This document shows, piece after piece, positions 26,667-34,165 of a stretch of DNA of 64,000 nucleotides (position 1 is the first letter of the stretch; every line of letters begins with the position of its first letter). Below the pieces are notes generated by a model. That model was not told where the DNA came from and did not search any database. It worked only from the letters and a program-made list of their open reading frames with translations. This DNA is from Roseovarius nubinhibens ISM (lineage in GTDB: Bacteria > Pseudomonadota > Alphaproteobacteria > Rhodobacterales > Rhodobacteraceae), in contig NZ_CH724156.1 in the NCBI RefSeq assembly GCF_000152625.1, forward strand, positions 2,534,602-2,598,601, given 5' to 3'. A program made the position numbers and the translations under genes.

Positions 26667-27331
26667 AACCGCGTGAAATCCGACTGTCCACCACCCCGAG
26701 CGCCGAAGATATTGCGGCGCTGCGCCTTGGCGATATCGTCTATCTCGACGGGCTGATCTACACCGCCCGCGAAGGCGTCTACATGCGCGCGCTCGAGAAA
26801 AACGCCAATATTCCCATGGAGTTGCCATCCGAGTCTGCGGCAAACTTCCACTGCTCGCCAGCCGCCACGATCCGCTCGGACGGCACCTTCGACATGGGGG
26901 CGGTGACCGCCACCGCCTCGTTCCGCTTTGCCAAATGGCTGCCCGAATGGATGGCCAAGACCGGCGCCCGTTTGATCATCGGCAAGGGGGGGATGTCGTC
27001 GAAGGATTACAAGGAATATTTCGTCCCCAATGGGGCGGTCTACCTGTCGACCGTGGGCTATGGCACCGGGGCGCTTTTGGGCCGTGGGGTGGAAAAGGTC
27101 GAGGCGGTGCATTGGAACGAAGAGCTTGGCCTCGCGCAGGCGATGTGGGTGATCCGCTGCAACAAGATGGGGCCGTTCATCGTGGCCTCTGACCTCGAAG
27201 GGAACTGCCTCTTTGAGCGTGAGAACGCCAAGATCGCCGGCAATCTGGCCCGGGTCTATGAGGGCACGCGCCCGGCGGTTCTCAAACGCTATGGCGAGAC
27301 CGATGACCGCTCGGATGAGGTGATCGGCTAG
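26663..27331 (+). CDS. class I fumarase-type hydratase, beta subunit
   Basis: A 222-residue beta subunit (fumarase C-terminal domain, TtdB-like). Typical blocks are LRLGDIVYLDGLIYTARE, CSPAATIRSDGTF, the swivelling-domain KGGMSS turn, and ELGLAQAMWVI. With the alpha subunit it completes the hydro-lyase. It overlaps the CoA-transferase stop by 4 nt and is the last gene before a terminator. Confidence 0.87.
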   Translation: MKPREIRLSTTPSAEDIAALRLGDIVYLDGLIYTAREGVYMRALEKNANIPMELPSESAANFHCSPAATIRSDGTFDMGAVTATASFRFAKWLPEWMAKTGARLIIGKGGMSSKDYKEYFVPNGAVYLSTVGYGTGALLGRGVEKVEAVHWNEELGLAQAMWVIRCNKMGPFIVASDLEGNCLFERENAKIAGNLARVYEGTRPAVLKRYGETDDRSDEVIG

Positions 27332-27360
27332 CGTCACCACGCGAGAGTTTCACCCGGCCA

Positions 27361-27396
27361 CACCCGCCCTCTGACAGGGGGGCGGGTGCTGTGTTT
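27361..27396 (+). terminator. operon terminator
   Basis: CACCCGCCC and GGGCGGGTG pair across a 10-nt loop and are followed by CTGTGTTTTG, 30 nt after the hydratase beta stop. It ends the nine-gene operon. From here to 27540 (on the plus strand) I see only short CGTCGGCAT-like direct repeats near 27426-27460. Confidence 0.7.
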
Positions 27397-27547
27397 TGAA
27401 GGGGGGCTAGATCGCCAAAATGCCATGTCGGCAACACGTCGGTATGACGTCGGCATCACGACTGCGCGCATTTTTGTAGAGAACCCATCGCAACATCGCT
27501 GCTTTGTGCAAACATGCGGCGCGAGTGTCTCTGAGAAGAGGGGAAAG

Positions 27548-27630
27548 TGGTGGGCGACCCTGGAATCGAACCAGGCGTGCGTCTCCGCGAGGGAGCCGCA
27601 GGCGGGCCCTGCCATCTGGCCGTATCGCGC
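27548..27630 (-). pseudogene. tRNA-Tyr-like degenerate copy 3 (distal)
   Basis: An 83-nt tRNA-like element with CCA. The T arm, long variable arm and 3' acceptor strand equal tRNA-Tyr; the 5' strand GCGCGAT can still pair at six of seven positions. The D loop is too short and the anticodon loop is replaced by a GC-rich sequence with no GTA. It carries CATCTG where the other two copies have CACTTG. Confidence 0.75.
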
Positions 27631-27710
27631 AGGATCGATCCGGGGGATCGATCGGCGGCCACGAGCACAGCGCTTGCGGGGTCGAAAAGGTCATGAAAAG
27701 GAGGGGAAAG

Positions 27711-27793
27711 TGGTGGGCGACCCTGGAATCGAACCAGGCGTGCGTCTCCGCGAGGGAGCCGCAGGCGGGCCCTGCCACTTGGCCGTATCGCGC
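27711..27793 (-). pseudogene. tRNA-Tyr-like degenerate copy 2
   Basis: Same structure as the other two copies, 83 nt. From tRNA position 37 to CCA it is identical to the functional tRNA-Tyr; positions before that are diverged in the same way in all three copies. It cannot decode Tyr. Confidence 0.75.
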
Positions 27794-27874
27794 AGGATCG
27801 ATCCGGGGGATCGATCGGCGGCCACGAGCACAGCGCTTGCGGGGTCGAGATTGGTCGTGAGAAGGAGGGGAAAG

Positions 27875-27957
27875 TGGTGGGCGACCCTGGAATCGAACCA
27901 GGCGTGCGTCTCCGCGAGGGAGCCGCAGGCGGGCCCTGCCACTTGGCCGTATCGCGC
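27875..27957 (-). pseudogene. tRNA-Tyr-like degenerate copy 1 (proximal)
   Basis: The copy nearest the functional gene, 83 nt, identical to copy 2 across the tRNA-like part. The break of identity with the true tRNA falls inside the anticodon loop, just after the anticodon. Confidence 0.75.
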
Positions 27958-28038
27958 AGGATCGATCCGGGGGATCGATCGGCGGCCACGAGCACCGCGC
28001 TTGCGGGGTCGAAATAGGTCAAGAAGAGGAAGGGAAAG

Positions 28039-28122
28039 TGGTGGGCGACCCTGGAATCGAACCAGGCGTGCGTCTCCGCGAGGGAGTTACAGTCCCCTGC
28101 CACACCTTGCGGCCTGTCGCCC
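28039..28122 (-). tRNA. tRNA-Tyr (GTA anticodon)
   Basis: An 84-nt class II tRNA with encoded CCA on the minus strand. Acceptor GGGCGAC/GTCGCCC, anticodon GTA at 28088-28090, loop CTGTAAC, a long variable arm CGCGGAGACGC and T arm CCTGG-TTCGATT-CCAGG. It is divergent from rlmB, 135 nt away. Three tandem degenerate copies follow its 3' end. Confidence 0.95.
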
Positions 28123-28257
28123 ACTTTCCCGGCACAAAAGCGCCGGATGTGGGGGGCTGATTACCGCCGCGACCGGGGGGCGTCAACAGGAAAATCGCTT
28201 GCGCCCGGACAATCGGCAGTGCACGGAGGGGGCCAGTTGAGAAAGGGGCATCTTGCC

Positions 28258-29037
28258 ATGAAGAAACCGCGCTGGGTCATCGACAAGGAACAGGCCAAAA
28301 AGGCCTCGGCCGCCGAAACCGTCTGGCTTTTCGGGCTGCATGCGGTGCGCGATGCGCTGATGAACCCGGCCCGCGACAAGCTGCGGCTGATCGTGACCAA
28401 GAACGCCTGTGACAAGCTCCAAGATGCCATCGACGCCGCCGGGATCACCCCCGAGATGGCCGACCCGCGCAAGTTTTCCGCCCCCATCGATCCGCAATCG
28501 GTGCATCAGGGCGCGGCGCTCGAGGTCAAGCCGCTGAACTGGGGCTCGCTCGAGGATGTGGCGCTGCGCGAGGGCGTGGGCGCACCGCGTCTGCTGCTGC
28601 TCGACCGGGTGACCGACCCGCATAACGTGGGGGCGATTCTGCGCTCGGCCGAGGTGTTCGGCGCGCAGGCGGTGATCGCGCCGCGCCATGGCTCGGCCCC
28701 CGAGACCGGCGCGCTGGCCAAGACGGCGAGCGGGGCGCTTGAACGGCAGCCCTATCTGCGGGTGCGCAACCTCGCCGATGCGATCAGCGAGTTGCAGGCG
28801 ATGGGGTTTCTGGTGCTTGGCCTGGCGGGCGAGGCGGAGGACACGATCGACGCCGCGCTCGACGGGATGCGCGACCGGCCGGTGGCGCTGGTGCTCGGGG
28901 CCGAAGGGCCGGGGCTGCGGCAGAAAACCCGCGAAACCTGCGACAAATTGGTCAAAATCCCCTTTGCCGGCGGCTTTGGCTCGCTCAACGTCTCGAATGC
29001 GGCGGCGGTCTCCCTATATGCCTCCCGAGAGCGGTAA
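28258..29037 (+). CDS. rlmB: 23S rRNA (guanosine-2'-O)-methyltransferase RlmB
   Basis: A 259-residue SpoU/TrmH-family (SPOUT knot) methyltransferase. An N-terminal RNA-binding part (WLFGLHAVRDALMNPARDKLRLIVT) precedes the knot motifs DPHNVGAILRSAEVFGA, LVLGAEGPGLRQ and IPFAGGFGSLNVSNAAAVSLY. Family function: 2'-O-methylation of G2251 in the 23S P loop using S-adenosylmethionine. Start: the ATG at 28258 with AAGGGG upstream; the longer open frame reads into the tRNA-Tyr leader. Close paralogues (TrmH, RlmB-like) cannot be ruled out completely. Confidence 0.85.
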   Translation: MKKPRWVIDKEQAKKASAAETVWLFGLHAVRDALMNPARDKLRLIVTKNACDKLQDAIDAAGITPEMADPRKFSAPIDPQSVHQGAALEVKPLNWGSLEDVALREGVGAPRLLLLDRVTDPHNVGAILRSAEVFGAQAVIAPRHGSAPETGALAKTASGALERQPYLRVRNLADAISELQAMGFLVLGLAGEAEDTIDAALDGMRDRPVALVLGAEGPGLRQKTRETCDKLVKIPFAGGFGSLNVSNAAAVSLYASRER

Positions 29038-29049
29038 ACCGGGCGAGGC

Positions 29050-29337
29050 ATGGCAGATAAAATCGCAACCTGTTGCTATTGCGGCGCGCGCAGCCTGTTG
29101 CGGCTGCGCGGCGCGGTGCAGCATGAGCTGAGCTGCGGCTCTTGCGGGGCGCCGATCCGGCAGATGAAACATATGCCGGCGCGGCCCACGGCCCGGCCTG
29201 CGCCCAAGCCCAGCCCAGCAAAACCCGCGCCAGAACAGCGCCAACGGCGCAAAAACCTGCGCAAGAAATCGCCGATCCGGGGGATGGCGCGGCTGATCGA
29301 CGACCTTTGGGATGAGATCGAAGATATTTTCGACTGA
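29050..29337 (+). CDS. small zinc-ribbon protein
   Basis: 95 residues. Two Cys pairs (CCYCGA at 8-13, CGSCGA at 29-34) form a probable zinc ribbon. A Pro/Lys-rich linker (PARPTARPAPKPSPAKPAP) and a basic stretch RQRRKNLRKK follow, and the C terminus is acidic and amphipathic (LIDDLWDEIEDIFD). It lies 12 nt after rlmB in the same operon. I know of no function; the layout suggests nucleic acid or ribosome contact. Confidence 0.75.
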   Translation: MADKIATCCYCGARSLLRLRGAVQHELSCGSCGAPIRQMKHMPARPTARPAPKPSPAKPAPEQRQRRKNLRKKSPIRGMARLIDDLWDEIEDIFD

Positions 29338-29429
29338 GATATCAGGCGGTTACATTCGTGACGCGCGAAAATCCGGCCGCCTGTTCACAGCTCTATTACA
29401 ATCCCTTTTTAACCTGAGATTGCGCCTTA

Positions 29430-29530
29430 CATAGAGTTCAGAGGCGCCGGTTCGGAACCCCGGCGTTTCACTTCACTGTCCCTCGTTCCGTGACTGCGCC
29501 CAGGGGGTTTCCCCTTGGGCGCTTTTTTTG
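29430..29530 (+). ncRNA. candidate small RNA or attenuated leader
   Basis: The 277-nt gap 29338-29614 contains CGCCGGTT...AACCCCGGCG (about 29440-29462) and then a strong terminator. A TTACATAGA box near 29423 could serve as a -10 element. No ORF with a ribosome binding site is present. It may be a ~100-nt independent sRNA or the leader of the CoA-binding protein gene. Only structure supports it. Confidence 0.35.
29496..29529 (+). terminator. strong Rho-independent terminator with triplicated tail
   Basis: GCGCCCAGGGGG pairs with CCCCTTGGGCGC across a TTT loop and runs into TTTTTTT. Two further GGGCGC(C)TTTTTT blocks follow at about 29534-29562, so the tail is present three times. It lies 86 nt before the next start codon. 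Confidence 0.85.
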
Positions 29531-29614
29531 CGGGCGCCTTTTTTTCGGGCGCTTTTTTATAGAACGGATCGCGGAAGGGCTTGCCGCACCTTGCAGGGCG
29601 GCTAGGATCGCCGG

Positions 29615-30085
29615 ATGGAGAGCTATAGCGATCAGTTTCTGAAAGACGTGCTGCGCCGCACCAAGCGCATTGCGGTGGTGGGGGTCTCGGCCAATGAGAT
29701 CCGCCCGAGCTATTACGTGGCGCGCTACCTGAGCCTCAAGGGCTATGAGGTGTTTCCGGTCAATCCGGGCCAGGCGGGCAAGAGGCTCTTTGGCCGCAAG
29801 GTTCATGCCAGCCTCGCCGAGATCGAGGCCGAGATCGACATGGTCGACATCTTTCGCCGCCCCGAACATGTGCCCGACGTGGTCGACGAGGCGCTCGCCG
29901 CCTTTCCGGCGCTGCGCACCATCTGGATGCAGATCGGCGTGGTGCATGAGGGCGCGGCCGAACGCGCGCGCGCGCGTGGCGTCGATGTGGTGATGGATCG
30001 CTGCCCCAAGATCGAATATCAGCGCCTCTTTGGCGAGCTGCGCATGGGCGGCTTTGCCACCGGCATCATCTCGTCCAAGCTCTGA
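29615..30085 (+). CDS. CoA-binding domain protein (YccU-like)
   Basis: A 156-residue Rossmann-fold protein of the CoA-binding family that resembles the N-terminal domain of succinyl-CoA synthetase alpha. Visible blocks: RIAVVGVSANEIRPSYYVARYLSLKGYEVFPVNP, DMVDIFRRPEHVPDVVDEAL and IWMQIGVVHEGAAERARARGVDVVMDRCPKIEYQRL. The last Cys (DRC) is typical of the family. Physiological role is not established. Its own promoter is unclear because a terminator lies just upstream. Confidence 0.88.
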   Translation: MESYSDQFLKDVLRRTKRIAVVGVSANEIRPSYYVARYLSLKGYEVFPVNPGQAGKRLFGRKVHASLAEIEAEIDMVDIFRRPEHVPDVVDEALAAFPALRTIWMQIGVVHEGAAERARARGVDVVMDRCPKIEYQRLFGELRMGGFATGIISSKL

Positions 30086-30128
30086 AACGTCTCCTAAGGC
30101 TTCTTCTGGCGGAAAATATCCCGGGGGT

Positions 30129-30147
30129 CCGGGGGCAGCGCCCCCGG
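30129..30147. terminator. bidirectional GC hairpin between convergent genes
   Basis: CCGGGGGC-AGC-GCCCCCGG is a perfect 8-bp stem preceded by CCCGGGGGT, located between the CoA-binding and Dabb genes that end facing each other. It probably ends transcription from both sides, although neither side has a T run. The sequence type is common as an intergenic repeat in Rhodobacteraceae. Confidence 0.5.
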
Positions 30148-30164
30148 CTCAGCCACTCGTGCCC

Positions 30165-30455
30165 TTAGCTCGCGGTGAAATCCGCAGCGATGCGCTGATC
30201 GCGCAGCGGGCGGACGCGGCGGATCGATTCCTCGTAGAGCGGATGCGCTTTATAGGCGGCCAGCGCCGCCTCGTCTTCGAACTCGGCATAGACCACGATA
30301 TCGACGGGGGCGTCGCTGATCATGTCGCCCTGCAGGTTGCGACCAAGTTCGAAATGGCGGTGATGGGGGATCTGCGCCAGAAGCGACAGCCCGTCATGAA
30401 TGCGGTCGTAATCGGCGCGGTCGCGGGCCGAGAAAAACACGACATGGCGGATCAT
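30165..30455 (-). CDS. Dabb (stress-responsive A/B barrel) domain protein
   Basis: A 96-residue dimeric alpha-beta barrel protein: [26 protein letters not shown], then [23 protein letters not shown], the standard Dabb ending. Biochemical role unknown in bacteria. It is translationally coupled (ATGA) to hisE and so belongs to the histidine operon transcript. Confidence 0.85.
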   Translation of the reverse strand: MIRHVVFFSARDRADYDRIHDGLSLLAQIPHHRHFELGRNLQGDMISDAPVDIVVYAEFEDEAALAAYKAHPLYEESIRRVRPLRDQRIAADFTAS

Positions 30456-30760
30456 CTGCGCGCGGCCTTTTCCGCGAGGCCGGATTGCGCCTGGCGCGCG
30501 TCGAGCACGGCCATGACCTCGGCCAGCGACACGTCGCGGGCGCGCAGCATCACCAGCAGGTGAAAGAGCACATCCGCCGCCTCGGAGGCGAGCGCCGCGC
30601 GGTCGCCCTTGACCGCCTCGATCAGCGCCTCGATGGATTCTTCGCCGAATTTCTCGGCCACTTTCTCGGGGCCTTTGGCGAGAAGTTTTGCGGTCCAGCT
30701 GTCGTCGGGGCTGGCTTCGGCGCGGCGGGCGACGATCTGTTCGAGCTCTTCGAGGGTCAT
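30452..30760 (-). CDS. hisE: phosphoribosyl-ATP pyrophosphatase
   Basis: A 102-residue HisE of the all-alpha NTP pyrophosphatase fold. It converts phosphoribosyl-ATP to phosphoribosyl-AMP, step two of histidine synthesis. The metal-binding helix motif is [34 protein letters not shown] (E-E-x-x-E...E-x-x-D). The cyclohydrolase HisI is separate and not in this window. It overlaps hisF by 4 nt. Confidence 0.93.
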   Translation of the reverse strand: MTLEELEQIVARRAEASPDDSWTAKLLAKGPEKVAEKFGEESIEALIEAVKGDRAALASEAADVLFHLLVMLRARDVSLAEVMAVLDARQAQSGLAEKAARR

Positions 30761-31521
30761 GCGCCGAGCCTCACCGGGATGCCAGCCGCCGCCATATGGG
30801 ATTTGGCCTGGGCGATGGTGTAATCGCCGAAGTGAAAGATCGAGGCCGCGAGCACCGCCGCCGCGCCGCCGCGGGTCACCCCGTCGACGAGATGGTCGAG
30901 CGTGCCGACCCCGCCCGAGGCGATGACCGGCACCGGCACCGCGTCCGAGATGGCGCGGGTGAGCGGCAGGTTATAGCCGTCGCGGGTGCCGTCGCGGTCC
31001 ATCGAGGTCAGGAGGATTTCGCCGGCGCCGAGTTCGGCCACTTTGCGGGCGAATTGCACCGCGTCGATGCCGGTGGGCTTGCGGCCGCCATGGGTGAAGA
31101 TTTCCCATTTGCCGGGGGCCACGGTCTTGGCGTCGATGGCCACCACGATACATTGGCTGCCGAATTGCGCGGCAGCCTCGCGGACCACCTGCGGGTTGGC
31201 CACAGCGGCGGAGTTGAAGCTCACCTTGTCGGCCCCGGCCAGAAGCAGGGCGCGCACGTCTTCGGGGGTGCGCACGCCGCCGCCCACGGTCAGCGGGATA
31301 TAGCATTGCTCGGCGGTGCGGCGCACCACGTCGAACATGGTGCCGCGATTCTCGTGGGTGGCGTTGATGTCGAGAAAGCAGAGCTCGTCCGCGCCCGCCG
31401 CGTCATAGGCGCGGGCGGCATCGACGGGATCGCCCGCATCGACGAGATCGACGAAGTTCACGCCTTTGACCACGCGGCCGTCGGCCACGTCGAGGCAGGG
31501 GATGATGCGTGTCTTGAGCAT
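30757..31521 (-). CDS. hisF: imidazole glycerol phosphate synthase, cyclase subunit
   Basis: A 254-residue (beta/alpha)8 barrel. The catalytic Asp11 lies in [16 protein letters not shown] and the second catalytic Asp in [22 protein letters not shown]. It uses ammonia from HisH to turn PRFAR into IGP and AICAR. The partner HisH is encoded 2.6 kb upstream in the same orientation. Between them lie hisA and three unrelated genes. Confidence 0.96.
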   Translation of the reverse strand: MLKTRIIPCLDVADGRVVKGVNFVDLVDAGDPVDAARAYDAAGADELCFLDINATHENRGTMFDVVRRTAEQCYIPLTVGGGVRTPEDVRALLLAGADKVSFNSAAVANPQVVREAAAQFGSQCIVVAIDAKTVAPGKWEIFTHGGRKPTGIDAVQFARKVAELGAGEILLTSMDRDGTRDGYNLPLTRAISDAVPVPVIASGGVGTLDHLVDGVTRGGAAAVLAASIFHFGDYTIAQAKSHMAAAGIPVRLGA

Positions 31522-31625
31522 ATTTGTGCCGGGTCCAGTTTGTCACGAAGCTGTTTATGGCTAAATCCTTCAACATGCCAGAGGCTGTGCCCATGAGATA
31601 TCGATCAAGATGAGGAGTTTGGAAC

Positions 31626-32084
31626 ATGAAGAAGATTATGGCCGGGATTATGATTGCGCTTGCCGGGGCGGCCGGCAGCGCCATGGCGGATGAGGATGAC
31701 ATCACGCGGGTCAAGGCCGAGGGGGCCGTGGACGAGGTGATGAACGCGCTGGAGATGGCGGTCGAAGGGGCGGGGGCCACGGTCTTTGCCCGGGTCGATC
31801 ACGCAGGCGGGGCGGAACAGGCCGGCATGTATATGGAGCCTTCGCAGCTCTTGATCTTTGGCAATCCCAAGCTCGGCACGCCGGCGATGCAGGACAATAT
31901 GCTGGCGGGGCTCTACCTGCCGCTCAAAGTGCTGGTCTATCGCGACAAGGACAATCAGGTCTGGCTCGCCTATGAGGACCCCGATGAGACGCTCGATCTC
32001 GACGGGATCGACGATGATGCCGAGTATATCAAGCAGATGACCGGCGCGCTTGAAAAGCTGGTGGCGAAAGCCTCGGGGATGTGA
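31626..32084 (+). CDS. exported DUF302 protein
   Basis: A 152-residue protein with a signal peptide (KKIMAGIMIALAGAAGSAMA-DE) and a DUF302 domain: ATVFARVDHAGGAEQAGMYMEPSQLLIFGNPKLGTPAMQ and AGLYLPLKVLVYRDKDNQVWLAYEDP. DUF302 has no settled function; links to sulfur and redox stress are reported for relatives. RBS AGGAG. It is on the opposite strand from the his genes that flank it, so it has its own promoter in 31522-31625. Confidence 0.85.
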   Translation: MKKIMAGIMIALAGAAGSAMADEDDITRVKAEGAVDEVMNALEMAVEGAGATVFARVDHAGGAEQAGMYMEPSQLLIFGNPKLGTPAMQDNMLAGLYLPLKVLVYRDKDNQVWLAYEDPDETLDLDGIDDDAEYIKQMTGALEKLVAKASGM

Positions 32085-32113
32085 TCCCCGGCCCGGGATG
32101 CTCAGCGGGGCGC

Positions 32114-32662
32114 TCAGCCGGGCGCTTGGCCGGGTGCTGGGCGGTCCGCCGGGCGTCCGGCATGGCGGTGGAGCCGGGCCAGCATCTGTTTGGCGATGAG
32201 GATATGAAACGGCATAATCGCCGCGAGGTACAACCGGCCAAACCGGTTGTGCCGCCGCACCCATGTGCCACTGTGGATATAGCCATCGCGGGCGAAAAAG
32301 CTGATGCGGAAATCGAGATGGTGATCGTCAAAGCCGAGCACCAGTTCCTGCGCGCATTCATGGGTGACCGGGAAGATGGCGATGCTGTCGCCGCCCGTGT
32401 CCTGTGGTGACATGTCCTGTGATGTAGTGTCCTGTGATGTCAGGCCCTGTGATTTGAGGTCGAAAGGCGACAGGAGCAGCCCGCGCAGCCGCAACAAGAG
32501 CCGCACCCAAGCCGGAAAGCGCAGCGCGATCTCCGCCGCGTGGCGCGGGGCATAGGCCGCCCGGACCCGGTAGCCATCGATGAAATCGCCCGGCGCGTGG
32601 AGGGACCAAAGCAGGCTCTCCTTGGGCAGCGGGGCCGTTTCGATGCTGCGAAAGAGCCCCAT
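32114..32662 (-). CDS. DUF2867 family protein with SQDT repeats
   Basis: A 182-residue protein. DFIDGYRVRAAYAPRHAAEIALRFPAWVRLLLRLRGLLLSPFDLK is the DUF2867 start, and HECAQELVLGFDDHHLDFRISFFARDG...LAAIMPFHILIAKQML the end. Between them four 5-residue repeats (SQGLT, SQDTT, SQDMS, PQDTG) come from a 15-bp tandem repeat. It probably lies at the membrane or binds a lipid-like ligand; function unknown. Six bases after hisA in the same direction. Confidence 0.78.
   Translation of the reverse strand: MGLFRSIETAPLPKESLLWSLHAPGDFIDGYRVRAAYAPRHAAEIALRFPAWVRLLLRLRGLLLSPFDLKSQGLTSQDTTSQDMSPQDTGGDSIAIFPVTHECAQELVLGFDDHHLDFRISFFARDGYIHSGTWVRRHNRFGRLYLAAIMPFHILIAKQMLARLHRHAGRPADRPAPGQAPG
32399..32458 (-). 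repeat. 15-bp tandem repeat (4 copies) in the DUF2867 gene
   Basis: Units at 32399, 32414, 32429 and 32444 follow GTCCTGTGATGTxxT. The length is a multiple of three, so the reading frame is kept and copy number can vary without loss of the protein. They sit in a surface loop between two conserved parts of the domain. Confidence 0.85.
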
Positions 32663-32667
32663 CCGAC

Positions 32668-33390
32668 TCAGCCCTTGAGCGCCGCCAGCGCCTCGCGCAG
32701 GTCGATCGCCCCATCATAGAGGGCGCGGCCCGAGATCGCCCCGTCGAGCGCCGCGCCGCAGTCGCGCAGCGCGATCAGGTCCTCGATGGAGGAGACACCG
32801 CCCGAGGCGATGACCGGGATCGACACGGCGCGGGCGAGCGCGGCGGTGGCCTCGATATTGGGGCCCTGCATCGCGCCATCGCGGTTGATGTCGGTGTAGA
32901 TGATCGCGGCGACGCCCGCGTCCTCAAAGCTCTGGGCCAGGTCTGTCACCATCACATCGGTCTCTTCGGCCCAGCCCTTGGTCGCCACGCGGCCATTGCG
33001 GGCGTCGATGCCGACGGCCACCTGACCGGGGAAAGCGCGGGCGGCTTCGCGCACCAGGCCCGGGTTTTCCACCGCCACGGTGCCGAGGATGACCCGGGCG
33101 AGCCCTTTGCCGAGCCAGGTCTCGATGGTTTTCATGTCGCGGATGCCGCCGCCGAGCTGGGCCGGGGTCTTGGTCTGGGCGAGGATCGCCTCGACCGGGG
33201 CGGCGTTGACCGGCTCGCCCTCGAAGGCGCCGTTGAGATCGACCAGATGCAGCCATTCGCAGCCCGCCTCGACAAAGGCCATGGCCTGTGCCGCCGGGTC
33301 GTCATTGAAGACGGTCGCCGCCTCCATATCGCCGCGCAGAAGGCGCACGGCCTGGCCGTCCTTGAGGTCGATGGCGGGGTAGAGGATCAT
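32668..33390 (-). CDS. hisA: ProFAR isomerase
   Basis: A 240-residue (beta/alpha)8 barrel that isomerises ProFAR to PRFAR in histidine synthesis. Catalytic Asp8 is in [14 protein letters not shown], and the second Asp in [22 protein letters not shown] and SGGVSS phosphate-binding loops are present. The open frame extends far upstream, but the ATG at 33390 gives the family's exact N terminus. Confidence 0.96.
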   Translation of the reverse strand: MILYPAIDLKDGQAVRLLRGDMEAATVFNDDPAAQAMAFVEAGCEWLHLVDLNGAFEGEPVNAAPVEAILAQTKTPAQLGGGIRDMKTIETWLGKGLARVILGTVAVENPGLVREAARAFPGQVAVGIDARNGRVATKGWAEETDVMVTDLAQSFEDAGVAAIIYTDINRDGAMQGPNIEATAALARAVSIPVIASGGVSSIEDLIALRDCGAALDGAISGRALYDGAIDLREALAALKG

Positions 33391-33543
33391 GGCGGGCTCC
33401 GGCGTGGCTTGGGTCTTGCGATCTAGGTGGTTTCCCGGGCTTTGGCATGGAGACGCCGGAAATGCAACGCGACCCAACGTCATTCTTGATCGGCGCGCCG
33501 GGGGCGGGCCATGCTGCGGCCATATCTCAGGGAGGAGATCGAC

Positions 33544-33936
33544 ATGAAAAGATTTGCATTGGCCGTGGCCGCAGTCTGTCTGAGCGCGGGGGCGGCGCTG
33601 GCCGCCGATCCGCTCGAAGGCTATTGGCGCACTGCCAAGGATGACAATGGCAATTCCGGCATGATCCATGTGGCGCCTTGTGGCGCCCAGCTCTGCGGGA
33701 CGCTGGTCAAGGCCTATGACGCCAATGGCAAGGAAATGAAGAGCCCCAATATCGGCCGCAAGATCATTTCCGAGACCGTGCCCAAGGGCGGCGGCGCCTA
33801 TACCGGCAAGGTCTATTCGCCGGACCGGGGCAAGACCTACAAGAGCAAGCTTCAGATGTCGGGCAAAAGCCTCAAGGTGAGCGGCTGTGTGCTGGGCATC
33901 TGCCGCGATGGGGGCGCTTGGGTCAAAGTTAAATGA
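33544..33936 (+). CDS. exported DUF2147 protein
   Basis: A 130-residue secreted protein; signal peptide [21 protein letters not shown]. The domain begins DPLEGYWRT and ends [11 protein letters not shown], with two Cys pairs ([12 protein letters not shown] and [11 protein letters not shown]) that likely form disulfides. DUF2147 proteins are small periplasmic beta-barrels of unknown role. RBS GGGAGGAG sets the start at 33544. It sits on the opposite strand between hisA and hisH. Confidence 0.87.
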   Translation: MKRFALAVAAVCLSAGAALAADPLEGYWRTAKDDNGNSGMIHVAPCGAQLCGTLVKAYDANGKEMKSPNIGRKIISETVPKGGGAYTGKVYSPDRGKTYKSKLQMSGKSLKVSGCVLGICRDGGAWVKVK

Positions 33937-33977
33937 CCTTACGTCAATGTTGTCTCTAGGTAATCTTTTGTTAACCA

Positions 33978-34052
33978 AACACCACCTATAGGTGTTGCGT
34001 GCGAGTGTTCACAGAGTAAGACCACCCCGGGAGCGAACGCCTGGGGTGGTCT
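33978..34052 (+). terminator. two hairpins between DUF2147 and hisH
   Basis: AACACC-ACCTATA-GGTGTT (33978-33996) and a longer stem GACCACCCC...GGGGTGGTC (34019-34052) followed by TCTGTTT. The second is a good terminator for the DUF2147 gene 80 nt upstream. A third dyad, CCCGGGCG...CGCCCGGG, at about 34102-34134 may serve hisH on the other strand. Confidence 0.6.
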
Positions 34053-34165
34053 CTGTTTAAGTTCTTGATTTTACAAGCGTAATTATCACTACGGTTAGCC
34101 CCGGGCGTGTGCCTTTTGGCCCGCCCGGGATGCCCGTATAGGGCGATCCGAGTGGTTAACCTGTG

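Larger units (their letters stand above)
27548..28030 (-). repeat. three tandem ~164-bp repeats downstream of tRNA-Tyr
   Basis: Three head-to-tail units begin at 27548, 27711 and 27875 (period 163-164) and lead into the true tRNA-Tyr at 28039. Each has the last 48 nt of tRNA-Tyr unchanged, a replaced 5' half, and a spacer with the dyad GATCGATCC-(G)n-GGATCGATC. The units differ from one another by only a few bases, mainly in the last 20 bp of the spacer. On the minus strand they would be transcribed after tRNA-Tyr. Frames running through them (WWATLESNQ... and similar) are translations of tRNA antisense, not genes. Confidence 0.92.

Noticed and set aside
24538-27331. L-tartrate dehydratase as a firm name for the class I hydratase
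   Set aside because: Subunit architecture fits TtdAB, fumarase and mesaconase alike; the neighbouring oxidoreductase and CoA-transferase fit tartrate poorly, so no gene name is given.
27548-28030. Possible CRISPR array
   Set aside because: The units are long, nearly identical throughout and have no unique spacers; no cas genes are nearby.
27548-28122. Integration site of a mobile element at tRNA-Tyr
   Set aside because: The identity break in the anticodon loop fits some integrases, but no integrase, phage or conjugation gene is present on either side. Kept only as an alternative origin for the repeats.
27386-28240. Long plus-strand reading frame with repeated WWATLESNQACVSAREPQ-type segments
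   Set aside because: It is the antisense of tRNA-Tyr and of its three degenerate copies; the repeats come from the tRNA array, and no ribosome binding site or family supports a protein.
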